A stretch of DNA of 64,000 nucleotides from Ruminococcus flavefaciens FD-1. GTDB taxonomy: Bacteria > Bacillota > Clostridia > Oscillospirales > Ruminococcaceae. This document shows, in pieces, positions 16,755 to 25,970 of the stretch. Below the pieces are notes generated by a model. That model worked only from the letters and a program-made list of their open reading frames with translations. It was not told the DNA's origin and made no database searches. Each line of letters opens with the position of its first letter. Position 1 is the stretch's first letter. The stretch lies in NCBI GenBank assembly GCA_000174895.1, contig ACOK01000113.1, positions 62,001-126,000 on the forward strand, given 5' to 3'. The translations under genes were made by a program, and so were the position numbers.

Positions 16755-19700
16755 AATTCAATTTTAAGATACAACAGTACCAGACCGATGCAGTCGAGGC
16801 TGTTGTGAATATATTCAAAGGTCAGGGACTTCATGAACGTGTGGGCTATATCCGTGATATGGGTACGCTTGAAGATACCGACAAGCAGCTTTCTTTCCTT
16901 GCGGAGGATACTGCCGAAGATGACGAACTCCTCGACCTCGAAAACAGCATGGGCTACAAGAATGAAGCCGTACAGCTTACAGATACAGAACTACTGAAAA
17001 ACATCCACGAAATGCAGACTGCGAATAATATCCGTCTCTCTCCGAATCTTATCAAGGAGCTTGGCAGGTGCAGTCTCGATATCGAAATGGAAACCGGTAC
17101 GGGAAAGACCTATGTCTATATCAAGACTATGTTCGAGCTGAACAAGCGTTACGGCTGGAGCAAGTTCATTGTTGTTGTGCCGAGTATAGCTATCCGTGAG
17201 GGCGTGAAGAAGTCATTTGAGATAACCGTAGATCACTTTATGGAGCACTATGGCAAAAAGGCAAGATTTTTCGTATATAACAGCTCTAACCTCAATCAGC
17301 TGGACAACTTCTCGTCAAGTTCCGGTATCAATGTAATGATAATCAACACGCAGGCTTTTGCAGCTTCTCTCAAAGAGGATGGCAAGAGCAAGGATGCTCG
17401 TATCATCTACTCGAAGCGTGACGATTTCGGTTCACGCCGTCCTATCGACGTTATCAAGGCTAACCGTCCTATCATAATCCTTGACGAACCGCAGAAGATG
17501 GGCGGTGCGGTTACACAGAAGGCTCTGAAGAACTTCAACCCGCTGTTCAGCCTTAATTATTCCGCTACTCACGCAAAACAGCACAACCTTGTGTATGTCC
17601 TGGATGCTCTTGACGCATACAATAAGCGCCTCGTCAAGAAGATAGAGGTCAAAGGTATTGAAGTCAGAAATCTGCGTGGTACGGATAAATACCTGTATCT
17701 TGAAAGTATAGTTCTGTCAAATAAAAAGCCGCCAATGGCACGTATAGAGATAGAGGTAAAATATAAAGATCACATCAAGCGTGAAACGAAGATTCTCGGT
17801 GTTGATGATAATATCTATTATAAATCCAACGAAATGGAGCAGTATAAAGGTTATCTTATCTCTGACATTGATCCTATCCGTGGTATAGTTACTTTCACGA
17901 ATGGTGAGGTATTGCAGACAGGTGAAGTTACAGGTGACATTTCTGAAAAGGATCTGCGTCGAATTCAGATAAGAGAGACTATTCTTTCTCATTTTGAAAA
18001 GGAAGAAAAGCTCTTCAATATGGGTATAAAGACACTCTCCCTGTTCTTCATTGACGAAGTTGCAAAGTATCGTCAGTACGATGAAAACGGCGATGAAATG
18101 CTTGGTGAATACGGTGAGATGTTCGAGCAGGAGTATACCAGTATCCTGAACGATAACCTCACTATGTTTGATACCAACTATCAGAAATATCTCCGCACCA
18201 CCTGTAGTGATGTTGCAAAAGTACATCGTGGTTATTTCAGTATCGATAAAAAGGGCAGGAGCGTTGATAGTTCCGTTAAACGCGGCACCGATATATCAGA
18301 CGATATCTCAGCCTATGACCTTATCCTCAAAAACAAAGAAAGACTGCTGAGTTTCGATGAACCTACTCGTTTCATATTCTCACATTCTTCCCTTCGTGAA
18401 GGATGGGATAATCCAAATGTCTTTCAAATATGCACATTAAAGCATTCTGACAGCCAGACGCTGAAACGCCAGGAAGTAGGACGTGGCCTAAGATTATGCG
18501 TAGATCAGTCCGGAAATCGTATGGATAATGATTCGTGCGGTGACAATGTCCATGGCGTAAATATGCTGACTGTTATAGCAAGTGACAGTTATAAAAAATT
18601 TGTCGAGGATCTGCAGTCGGATATTAAAACAGTTCTCTATGACAGGCCATCAAAGGCTACAATAGAATACTTCGTAGGCAAGACTGTAATGAACGGCGAA
18701 ACTTCAGTTGTTATTGATAATAAGCAGGCTAAGGCAATATATAAGTATCTTCTCAAAAATGACTATATTGATGATGAAGATAATGTAACCGACGAATATA
18801 GAAATGATCTCGCAAATAATTCTCTTGTAGCTGTTCCTGAAGAATTGAAAATAATTGAAGCAGGTATTCATAAACTTGTACAGGGTGTATTTGACGAGAG
18901 CGTATTGAAGGATATGGTATCAGACGGACACGAAACCAAGGTAAAAGATAATTCGCTTAACGATAATTTCTATAAAAAGGAATTCCAAGAATTATGGAAA
19001 GCTATTAATCATAAATACGTATATACCGTTGATTTTGACAGTTCTGAACTTGTGAAAAAGGCTATTGATTATATTAACAGCAACCTTTATGTTTCTGAGT
19101 TGCAATATACAACAACAACTGGACAGCAGAAAACAGATATAAATCAGTATGAGATAGATAGAAATGATTCTTTTGATAATGCCAAGACGAGAACACAAAC
19201 TCTTCGCCATGCTCATGTAAGCCAAATACGATATGATCTCATAGGTAAAATTGCGGAAGGCACTGTTCTGACAAGAAATACGGTTTCAGAAATCATAAAA
19301 GGCCTACGAGTAGACAAGTTTGCAATGTTCAAGAATAACCCAGAAGAGTTCATATCAAAGATGATTCGCCTTATACGCGAGCAAAAAGCAACTATGATTG
19401 TAGATCATATAAGCTATAATCAAATTTATGGCGAATACGATTCTAATATCTTTACTGCTTATAAGAGCAATCAGCGCTTTGATAAGGCATTTAAGGCGCA
19501 GAAACACGTTCAGGACTATGTATTTACTGACGGTACTGCTGAAAAGAGCGTAGAACGCAGATTTGCAGAATCTCTTGATTCAGCAGCTGAAGTCTGTGTA
19601 TACGCCAAACTTCCTAAAGGATTCTATATACCAACGCCATTAGGACATTATTCTCCAGACTGGGCGATAGCATTTAATGAAGGAACAGTAAAGCATATCT

Positions 19701-19867
19701 ATTTTATTGCCGAAACAAAGGGATCAATGTCAAGTATTGATCTAAGACCTATTGAAAAGGCTAAAATAGACTGTGCAAAAGTATTGTTCAACAAGATGGA
19801 AACAAATGATGTTCAGTATGAAGTGGTAAAGGATTATAAGGAATTATTGAATATTGTCAGTCAATAA
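16751..19867 (+). CDS. res: Type III restriction endonuclease subunit (Res)
   Basis: 1038 residues. The helicase motifs are METGTGKTYVYIK (Walker A, near 113), IIILDEPQKMGG (DExx box, near 243), SLNYSATHAKQ, and QEVGRGLRL (motif VI). Near residue 967, SPDWAIAFNEG followed by IYFIAETKGSM forms the PD-(D/E)xK nuclease active site expected of type III Res. Length and order match the family (about 950-1050 residues). The start overlaps the preceding stop codon by four bases. With Mod it should translocate or slide on unmethylated DNA and cut it. All key motifs are present, so the R-M core looks intact. Confidence 0.9.
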   Translation: MKFNFKIQQYQTDAVEAVVNIFKGQGLHERVGYIRDMGTLEDTDKQLSFLAEDTAEDDELLDLENSMGYKNEAVQLTDTELLKNIHEMQTANNIRLSPNLIKELGRCSLDIEMETGTGKTYVYIKTMFELNKRYGWSKFIVVVPSIAIREGVKKSFEITVDHFMEHYGKKARFFVYNSSNLNQLDNFSSSSGINVMIINTQAFAASLKEDGKSKDARIIYSKRDDFGSRRPIDVIKANRPIIILDEPQKMGGAVTQKALKNFNPLFSLNYSATHAKQHNLVYVLDALDAYNKRLVKKIEVKGIEVRNLRGTDKYLYLESIVLSNKKPPMARIEIEVKYKDHIKRETKILGVDDNIYYKSNEMEQYKGYLISDIDPIRGIVTFTNGEVLQTGEVTGDISEKDLRRIQIRETILSHFEKEEKLFNMGIKTLSLFFIDEVAKYRQYDENGDEMLGEYGEMFEQEYTSILNDNLTMFDTNYQKYLRTTCSDVAKVHRGYFSIDKKGRSVDSSVKRGTDISDDISAYDLILKNKERLLSFDEPTRFIFSHSSLREGWDNPNVFQICTLKHSDSQTLKRQEVGRGLRLCVDQSGNRMDNDSCGDNVHGVNMLTVIASDSYKKFVEDLQSDIKTVLYDRPSKATIEYFVGKTVMNGETSVVIDNKQAKAIYKYLLKNDYIDDEDNVTDEYRNDLANNSLVAVPEELKIIEAGIHKLVQGVFDESVLKDMVSDGHETKVKDNSLNDNFYKKEFQELWKAINHKYVYTVDFDSSELVKKAIDYINSNLYVSELQYTTTTGQQKTDINQYEIDRNDSFDNAKTRTQTLRHAHVSQIRYDLIGKIAEGTVLTRNTVSEIIKGLRVDKFAMFKNNPEEFISKMIRLIREQKATMIVDHISYNQIYGEYDSNIFTAYKSNQRFDKAFKAQKHVQDYVFTDGTAEKSVERRFAESLDSAAEVCVYAKLPKGFYIPTPLGHYSPDWAIAFNEGTVKHIYFIAETKGSMSSIDLRPIEKAKIDCAKVLFNKMETNDVQYEVVKDYKELLNIVSQ

Positions 19868-19897
19868 AAATATTTTTTCGATAATCTTATTCTTTTT

Positions 19898-19925
19898 ATG
19901 GTCGCCTTTGTGGCGACCATTTTTT
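19898..19925 (+). terminator. Terminator of the defence island
   Basis: ATGGTCGCC (19898-19906) pairs perfectly with GGCGACCAT (19912-19920), followed by TTTTT. It lies 31 bases after the Res stop codon and is the only strong terminator seen from 8910 to this point. Confidence 0.8.
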
Positions 19926-20015
19926 AATTATATTACATAATATCAGTATTGAAATCACCTGATTTTTGCAGGCAATTGTACAGCGAGATACGTTAAACAA
20001 GTTTTATGAAGAAAA

Positions 20016-20048
20016 AAGGCAGCCAGAGTTATTTCGTTGGGCTGCCTT
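20016..20048 (-). terminator. Hairpin with minus-strand T-run
   Basis: AAGGCAGCC (20016-20024) pairs with GGCTGCCTT (20040-20048). The A-run before it becomes a T-run on the minus strand, so it would stop minus-strand transcription. No minus-strand gene ends here, so it may be a relic or may block antisense entry into the island. Confidence 0.4.
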
Positions 20049-20095
20049 AAGTTAGTATAATTTGCTTTTTATGTAAAAATGTGCATATAATGTCG

Positions 20096-20124
20096 TTGAC
20101 TTAATCAGGGCTATGTGATATAAT
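20096..20124 (+). promoter_or_regulatory. Promoter for the GH3 gene
   Basis: TTGACT (20096-20101), a 17-base spacer and TATAAT (20119-20124), 70 bases before the start codon. Confidence 0.65.
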
Positions 20125-20193
20125 AATTTTAAATTATTCACTGTATTGAAAGAGGGAATGATTGTAACACATTTTACATAAAGGAGAGTAGTA

Positions 20194-22671
20194 ATGAAAA
20201 AAGCACTTGCACTATTGCTTCCGCTGACATTGCTGGTATCAACTATGTCATGTGCGGAAAAGAACAAAACATCAGAAAAATCCGAGACTGAAACAACAAA
20301 TGCATCTACATCAGCTGCCGAGCCCACAACAAGTACAGAGTTAGAGTTTGACGGTCCCAAGTATGAGACATACGCAACCATGACTCCCGAGGAGATAGTG
20401 GCAGCACTCACTTTGGAGCAGAAAGCGGCACAAATGGTACAGCCTGCGGTCTATAACATCACAGAGGAGGATATGAAAGCCAACGACTACGGCAGTATCC
20501 TTTCTACGGTCGGATGTGTCGATTCCGATACATGGGCTGAGACCGTTGACGGCTATCAGCAGGGAGCAATTGAGTCAGAGGCAGGTATTCCCTACATCTA
20601 TGGTCAGGACGATGTTCACGGCGTGAACTACTGCCGTGACGCTGTATACTTCCCCCACAACATCGGACAGGGCGCTGCAAACGATGAGGAGCTTGCCTAT
20701 CAGGTAGGCCTTATTACAGCTGACGAAGCAAAGCTCTGCCATATGATGTGGAACTTCTCGCCCTGTGTTGCTCAGTCTGTAGACCCTCGCTGGGGACGTA
20801 CATACGAGTCCTACGGCTCTGACCTCGAAACTATTACCAAGCTCAGTACAGCCTACACGAAGGGACTTATCGACGGCGGGCTTGTTGCCTGTGCAAAGCA
20901 CTTTTTCGCAGACGGTAATGTACTGTACGGCACAGGCGAGCCCGGTGATACATATATGCTTATTGACCGTGGCGACTCTCAGCTTACCGATGCGGAGATA
21001 GATGAACTTCTCAAAGTGTATCAGGCACAGATAGACACTGGTGTCCAGACAATTATGATAAGCCATTCATCCCTCAACGGCGTGAAGATGCATGAAAACA
21101 AGGAGTACATCATGAAGCTCAAAGACGAAATGGGCTTCAAGGGCTTCATCGTCAGCGACTGGGGCTCGATTCAGCATATAACAGGCGATTCCTACAAGGA
21201 ACAGGTCATAAAGAGTATAAATGCAGGAATTGATATGCTCATGGAGACCGATAATTTTGACGAAGCAAAGCAGATAATTGTGGACGCAGTCGGAAGCGGT
21301 GACATTTCCGAGGAACGTGTCAACGATGCTGTTACACGAATAATCAAGGTCAAGAAAGACGCAGGACTCTTTGATGATCCGCTGCTGGAGACTATGACTA
21401 CCGAAAAGACAGTCACAGGTTCTCTTGAATACCGAAAGGTAGCCGAAAAGCTTGTTGAGGAGAGTCTTGTGCTTCTCAAAAACGAGAATAATGTCCTTCC
21501 GCTTAAAAAGGGTACAAAGGTCTATATCACAGGACCAGCGGCAAACAGCTGTCAGGCACAGTGCGGCGGCTGGACTATGGACTGGAACGGCTCTACCTCA
21601 AAGGATGTCCCGGGCGTTACCACCATACAGGAAGCCTTTGAGCGTTATGCCGAGGACTACGGCATTGAAGTCATCACGGATAAGGAAGAAGCCGAAAAAG
21701 CCGATGTTGTGCTTCTTTGCCTGGGCGAGCAGAACTACGCCGAGTGGAACGGCGATACTGAGGATATGGGATTGTTCGGCAAGCTGGGACTTAACGGCAA
21801 TTCAGAGGCACGAAAAGAGGCGAAAGACCTCGGCAAGCCAACCGTCACCTGTATCGTTGCGGGCAGAAATGTCCTCATAAACAAGAGACTATACGATGAC
21901 TGGGACAGCGTTGTTATGTGCTACCTCCCCGGTTCTGAGGGCAAGGGCATATCCGATGTTCTCTGCGGCTGTTCTGACTTTACAGGAAAGCTCCCGTCCC
22001 CGTGGTACAGCTCATTAGACCAGATACGCACAGATGAGTGCTGGCTTGAACGTGGTTACGGTCTCAGCTACGGCGATGGCTTCAAACCTGTTGACGAGCC
22101 CGAGACTATACTCGATCCGCCTACGGTTGTAGAACCCGATCCTGCCATAGAAGGGACAAACTATACAGCAGGACTGTTCAAGGACGGCGTATATGTCAGT
22201 CAATATGCAGGAATCAAGCTGAATGCACCGAGCGGACTGATATATTACACGGTCGATTATGACGAGAAGAAGGAATGGATAGAAGAGGAAACTAATGAGA
22301 TGTACGCAAAGATCTTGGAATCTCAGGTCTATGACGCTTGTTTTGCAAATGCAAAGGAAGCAATATTTGTGTTCTTTGTAAATACTAATATTCTTTTGCC
22401 TGATGTTGAGGATGTTACAGAGGATCAATGTCTTGATTATTGTAGGGAATGGATAGATGGCATCCTTGATGTGGAATGGCAGGAAAGAGCAGATGTCAAG
22501 CTCGGAAATCAGGAGTTTTCGAGAGATGTGTGTACTTATGACGAAAACTCTTCTGATTATTATTATATGAAAAAAATTGATAATGATATGATGTGCTGGA
22601 TATATGTAACTACAAGCGAATCTGATAGAACTCCAGAATACTATGAATCACTGTTCGAGGAGATAAAGTGA
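20194..22671 (+). CDS. Glycoside hydrolase family 3 lipoprotein (beta-glucosidase or beta-xylosidase)
   Basis: 825 residues. The N-terminus is a lipoprotein signal with lipobox LVSTMSC (Cys20), followed by a Thr/Glu/Ser-rich linker, so the enzyme should sit on the outer face of the membrane. The GH3 TIM barrel follows, with KHFFADGN and the nucleophile aspartate in GFIVSDWGS near residue 320. The second alpha/beta domain contains VEESLVLLKNENNVLPLKKG, the usual GH3 signature. After about residue 655 comes an extra C-terminal domain of about 160 residues that I do not recognise. GGAGAG precedes the ATG. The stop codon overlaps the next start (TGATG), linking it to a CE2-type esterase: an enzyme pair suited to acetylated hemicellulose oligosaccharides. 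Substrate cannot be fixed from sequence. Confidence 0.88.
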   Translation: MKKALALLLPLTLLVSTMSCAEKNKTSEKSETETTNASTSAAEPTTSTELEFDGPKYETYATMTPEEIVAALTLEQKAAQMVQPAVYNITEEDMKANDYGSILSTVGCVDSDTWAETVDGYQQGAIESEAGIPYIYGQDDVHGVNYCRDAVYFPHNIGQGAANDEELAYQVGLITADEAKLCHMMWNFSPCVAQSVDPRWGRTYESYGSDLETITKLSTAYTKGLIDGGLVACAKHFFADGNVLYGTGEPGDTYMLIDRGDSQLTDAEIDELLKVYQAQIDTGVQTIMISHSSLNGVKMHENKEYIMKLKDEMGFKGFIVSDWGSIQHITGDSYKEQVIKSINAGIDMLMETDNFDEAKQIIVDAVGSGDISEERVNDAVTRIIKVKKDAGLFDDPLLETMTTEKTVTGSLEYRKVAEKLVEESLVLLKNENNVLPLKKGTKVYITGPAANSCQAQCGGWTMDWNGSTSKDVPGVTTIQEAFERYAEDYGIEVITDKEEAEKADVVLLCLGEQNYAEWNGDTEDMGLFGKLGLNGNSEARKEAKDLGKPTVTCIVAGRNVLINKRLYDDWDSVVMCYLPGSEGKGISDVLCGCSDFTGKLPSPWYSSLDQIRTDECWLERGYGLSYGDGFKPVDEPETILDPPTVVEPDPAIEGTNYTAGLFKDGVYVSQYAGIKLNAPSGLIYYTVDYDEKKEWIEEETNEMYAKILESQVYDACFANAKEAIFVFFVNTNILLPDVEDVTEDQCLDYCREWIDGILDVEWQERADVKLGNQEFSRDVCTYDENSSDYYYMKKIDNDMMCWIYVTTSESDRTPEYYESLFEEIK

Positions 22672-23870
22672 TGAAGAAACGTAGAGCAATGACCGCAGTT
22701 GGCTGTGCATTATGCATAGCCGCTGCGGGTGCTTTTACTGGCTGTTCAGATAATAACAGCTCATAGCCTGCCGAAGTCCTGACCACCGATGTAACGGTAA
22801 CTGATGAAACGGAACAGACGGAGACTTCAACGCAGGGAGAAGTTATGGTTCAGAATATCCCCATAACCGCAGACAATGCAACGCTGCAAAGCAGAACTGT
22901 AATGAAGGACGATGTTCTGTGGCTGGTGCAGAGCGGCTCGGCTGCGGAGTTCACCGTAAGCGGCAGAAATGCCTCCCTTACCCTTGCAGGCAGCAGCGGT
23001 ATAAATAATTTTGACCCACGCTATGCTGTCTATGTGGACGACAAAATGATATGCGACGAGATCATGACAGATAAGGACGTAACGGTCAGCCTCTGGAAAG
23101 ATGAGGATAAAACAGCGGCAGTAAAGGTAATGCTTCTCTCAGAAGCCATGTATGGCGGCATTGGTATACGCTCCGTTGAGGTGGAGAGCAGCTCGGCTCA
23201 GCCTGTTGTGCCTGCCGAAAAAGCACCGCTGACGATAGAGTTTATCGGAGATTCAATTACCTGCGGATACGGCGTTGAGAGTAAGTCGCCCAGCGACCCA
23301 TTCACCACTGCTACGGAGAATTTCTCAAAGTCCTATGCCTATCTTGCAGCGAAGTCCCTCGGTGCGGACTACACCACCTGCTGCTACAGCGGCTACGGTA
23401 TCGTGTCAGGCTACTCAGGCGACGGAATGAAAAACGACAAAGAACTTCTGCCCGACTGCTACGGCAAGTCAAGTATTTATAAGGACTACGGGTCAGACTG
23501 GGAATTCTCCGAGGACTGTGACGTTGTGGTCATAAATCTTGGTACTAACGATATGAATTATGTTGCCGCATACCCAAAGGCAAACGGCGATGAATTTGTG
23601 GAAGGCTACAAGGCATTTTTACAGACTGTCCGTGAAAAGCGTCCGAATGCTCCTATAATCTGCACTATGGGTACTATGGGCGGCGATGATATATACAAGC
23701 TGATTGAACGTGCAATAGCCGAATCAGGCGATGGCAATATCACGTCATACTTCTCACAGACTCATTCAATGCGTGACGGTATGGGGGCTGACGGTCATCC
23801 GTCAAAGAAAACACAGCAGAATATTGCCGATGTTCTTGCAGAAAAGATACGGAATACCCTCGGAGAGTAA
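22671..23870 (+). pseudogene. CE2-family acetyl esterase lipoprotein interrupted by in-frame TAG
   Basis: The frame begins at 22671, sharing a base with the GH3 stop codon, with a lipoprotein signal (MKKRRAMTAVGCALCIAAAG then AFTGCSDNNSS). Codon 32 is TAG (22764-22766). The same frame then continues without another stop through PAEVLTTDVTVTDETEQTE to a complete CE2-type protein: jelly-roll domain, then an SGNH domain with GDSITCGYG, GTND and GADGHPS (Ser, Asn and Asp/His catalytic sites). CAG to TAG would explain the stop. Translation could restart at the ATG at 22845 (GGGAGAAG just upstream), giving a 341-residue protein without a signal peptide, hence cytoplasmic. The catalytic part is intact, so the break is probably recent, unless it is a sequencing error or is read through. 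Confidence 0.8.
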
Positions 23871-23880
23871 AAATAAATTA

Positions 23881-23916
23881 AAAACAGACTCTGCAATTTA
23901 AGCGGAGTCTGTTTTT
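23881..23916 (+). terminator. Terminator of the GH3-CE2 unit
   Basis: AAAACAGACTC (23881-23891) pairs with GAGTCTGTTTT (23905-23915) and runs into T residues. It lies ten bases after the CE2 stop codon. Confidence 0.75.
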
Positions 23917-23920
23917 GTTA

Positions 23921-24081
23921 GAACCTGTCCACATAGGGTGAATGTGCGGATTATCAGGCATAATTTTGTCGGTGACAAGGCAAAAATCCGCCGACGGGCT
24001 GTCGCCCTTCAAGGATTTTTAACGCAGTCACCGGCAAAATTTGACGAAAAGACGTGCATGAATTCCTATGTGGACAGGTTC
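23921..24081. mobile_element. 161-bp MITE, copy 1
   Basis: The ends are GAACCTGTCCACATAGG and its inverted complement CCTATGTGGACAGGTTC. The interior is also self-complementary (for example TTTTGTCGGTGAC against GTCACCGGCAAAA), so the whole element can fold into one long hairpin. It is flanked by TTA on both sides, a 3-bp target duplication. A second copy with four differences lies at 54391-54551. There is no transposase inside. TNA duplications fit IS5-superfamily transposases, but the parent element is not in the window. Confidence 0.85.
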
Positions 24082-24151
24082 TTATATAAAACGGACGGGG
24101 ATTGGCGGTTACTTTTTATGCGGCATTGAATGGTTGGCGCTTACGTTTAAC

Positions 24152-24180
24152 TTGCATTTTCAGCTTTAATGTGGTATACT
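24152..24180 (+). promoter_or_regulatory. Promoter for the HipA-like gene
   Basis: TTGCAT (24152-24157), a 17-base spacer and TATACT (24175-24180), 36 bases before the ATG. Confidence 0.55.
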
Positions 24181-24215
24181 AAAACTACAATCATACTACT
24201 ATTACGGGAGGACAC

Positions 24216-25319
24216 ATGAATTACAAAATAATGCACAAGAACAAGATAATTGCTCTTGCTGATGAAAACGGAATAAATGAAATAATTAATAAATCGCTGT
24301 GTCCTGCCTGTTTTGCGATAGGCATGCCGCTTGAGAAATGGCTTGATAACAGAAGTGTTGACATTCATCGTTCTCATTCCCGAAAGCTGTTTAAGGCACT
24401 GCGTCTCAGAACGCCTGACGATATCGAACAGGTAATTGACATCGGCCACGGAATATCCATAACCGATAACTGGTGGATACAGAAAGCTGATGAAGAACTT
24501 GATTACAGCTCCCTCAAACAGTATAACGAAGAGATCGCAGATATAGCTCTGTTTGGTTCTTCTGCCTCAAACAGCGGAAACACAAAAGGTTACCGTGAAC
24601 TTGGTACTGTCGGCAGCTATGAAAAGGCGTGGCGATATATAAACGGCAGCTGGTATATGTTCAAACATGGTAACACACAGGAACTAATTAGTGAATACTA
24701 CTCATATCAGTTCTTGAAAGCTATGGGAGCTGATGTTGCCGAATATGAGATACAGCACTCTACATCAGAAGAAACAGGCATCACATCAACATTTATTATC
24801 ACAAAGGATTTTACCAACAATGCTGATGTTGACTTTGAGCCTTTTTGTAGTTATTACACCGATCATGACGAGCCTGAGTATATTTTACCAAGACTTGAAG
24901 AAAAGCTGATTAAGCCGTATGTAATGATGGTATTCTATGATGCCCTTCTTCACAACGATGACAGGCATAATCAGAATGCAGGTGTACTGAGGAACAGTTC
25001 AACAGGCGAAATAATCGGACTTGCTCCATACTTCGACTATAACCTCGGACTTATTGCAACAGGCGTACCGAGAATAGATGATAATAAAGGAAATGTGTTC
25101 ACAGAAAGTTTTCTTGCTAACGAAGTCTGCTGCAACGTATTAAAAGATGAACTGCCTGACAGAGATACCATTATTAATAGTATATCAACAGCTGAAAGAG
25201 AGACCGATAAAGCATTCCCTGACATAAGTCCTAACTACGACCTTATCAAGGATTATATTATCAGAACTTATGATTTTCTTGCTGCTAAACTACATGAACA
25301 TCAAAGGAGTAGTGACTGA
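24216..25319 (+). CDS. HipA-like protein kinase
   Basis: 367 residues. The C-terminal half has kinase-like motifs of the HipA group: FYDALLHNDDRHNQNAGVLR near residue 242 (catalytic Asp and Asn) and LAPYFDYNLGL near 273, in the place of the metal-binding DFG. SWYMFKHG near 145 could supply the ATP-site lysine. HipA kinases phosphorylate glutamyl-tRNA synthetase in toxin-antitoxin modules, but distant relatives have other substrates. There is no HipB-type repressor upstream; GGGAGG precedes the start. A short ORF overlaps the stop codon (25312) and was probably a partner gene before an IS insertion cut it. Confidence 0.7.
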   Translation: MNYKIMHKNKIIALADENGINEIINKSLCPACFAIGMPLEKWLDNRSVDIHRSHSRKLFKALRLRTPDDIEQVIDIGHGISITDNWWIQKADEELDYSSLKQYNEEIADIALFGSSASNSGNTKGYRELGTVGSYEKAWRYINGSWYMFKHGNTQELISEYYSYQFLKAMGADVAEYEIQHSTSEETGITSTFIITKDFTNNADVDFEPFCSYYTDHDEPEYILPRLEEKLIKPYVMMVFYDALLHNDDRHNQNAGVLRNSSTGEIIGLAPYFDYNLGLIATGVPRIDDNKGNVFTESFLANEVCCNVLKDELPDRDTIINSISTAERETDKAFPDISPNYDLIKDYIIRTYDFLAAKLHEHQRSSD

Positions 25320-25485
25320 GGTCAATACTTCATATCGCCTGTTGAAGGTTGTTAAGACCATAATTCCGTTCGATGATATATACTCTGTTGAGCTTCTTGC
25401 TAAAGGTATTCTTTTTTATTATTCAATGATATTACAAACTGCCGCCCATATGACCCGCCCCCTGTCAAGTAGACAGCCGAAATAA
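25312..25485 (+). CDS. Truncated partner ORF after the HipA-like gene
   Basis: A GTG start at 25312 with AAAGGAG five bases upstream, overlapping the HipA-like stop codon by eight bases. The first 30-odd residues (MTEVNTSYRLLKVVKTIIPF and onward) look like a genuine protein; the tail (ending PLSSRQPK) runs into the end of an IS3-type remnant. The natural C-terminus is therefore probably lost. Family unknown. Confidence 0.4.
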   Translation: MTEVNTSYRLLKVVKTIIPFDDIYSVELLAKGILFYYSMILQTAAHMTRPLSSRQPK

Positions 25486-25950
25486 CAAAAATATTCTATT
25501 ATGTTACCAAAAGCAATCTGTACTAATTGTGCAGATTGCTTTTATTTTTTAATACTGTTAGGCAGTTATGCCGCATACGCTTTATGGTATTCTATTGGTG
25601 TCAGGCAATTCAGTTTAAGTTGATATCGCTTAGTGTTGTAATAATCTATGTATTCTACTATTGCCGAAATTAAATCTTCTTTAGATGTGAATCTTCGTAA
25701 GTAGTACATCTCCGACTTCAGCATTCCCCACCAGCCTTCCATAGGTCCATTATCCAAACAGCGTCCAATACGAGACATACTTTGTATCATACCATGATCT
25801 ATGAGTCGCTGATGGAATATTTTGCTTGTATACTGAAATCCTCTATCGCTATGTAAAATTGGATGCGCATCAGGGTTCAGCTTTACTGCTTCATCAAATG
25901 TGGAGATAACAAGTCCATTGCTATTTGTTCCTCTGATTTTATCCCGTCAA
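25452..25950 (-). mobile_element. IS3-family insertion sequence remnant
   Basis: The segment holds the 3' part of an IS3-type transposase gene on the minus strand. Near 25456-25477 is a CCCCCTGTCAAGTAGACAG stretch that resembles an IS terminal repeat. The other end and the first half of the element are missing. It separates the truncated ORF at 25312 from the SUKH-like gene. Confidence 0.55.
25566..25946 (-). pseudogene. IS3-family transposase OrfB, 3' fragment
   Basis: About 125 residues remain of an integrase-core transposase of roughly 280. They include the second catalytic aspartate (HPILHSDRGFQYTSKIFHQR) and the catalytic glutamate region (CLDNGPMEGWWGMLKSEMYY), and end in the usual IS3 tail (NCLTPIEYHKAYAA). 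The first aspartate and the zinc-binding N-terminus are absent, and no start codon with a ribosome site exists. It is dead as a transposase. Confidence 0.8.
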
Positions 25951-25970
25951 GGATTTACCTGCTCAGATAG

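Noticed and set aside
8910..19867. DISARM or BREX system
   Set aside because: There is no DUF1998 protein, PglZ, PglX or BrxL-like gene; the methylase is a beta-class type III Mod.
23938..24129. A 63-codon frame on plus
   Set aside because: It lies almost wholly inside MITE copy 1 and has no protein character.
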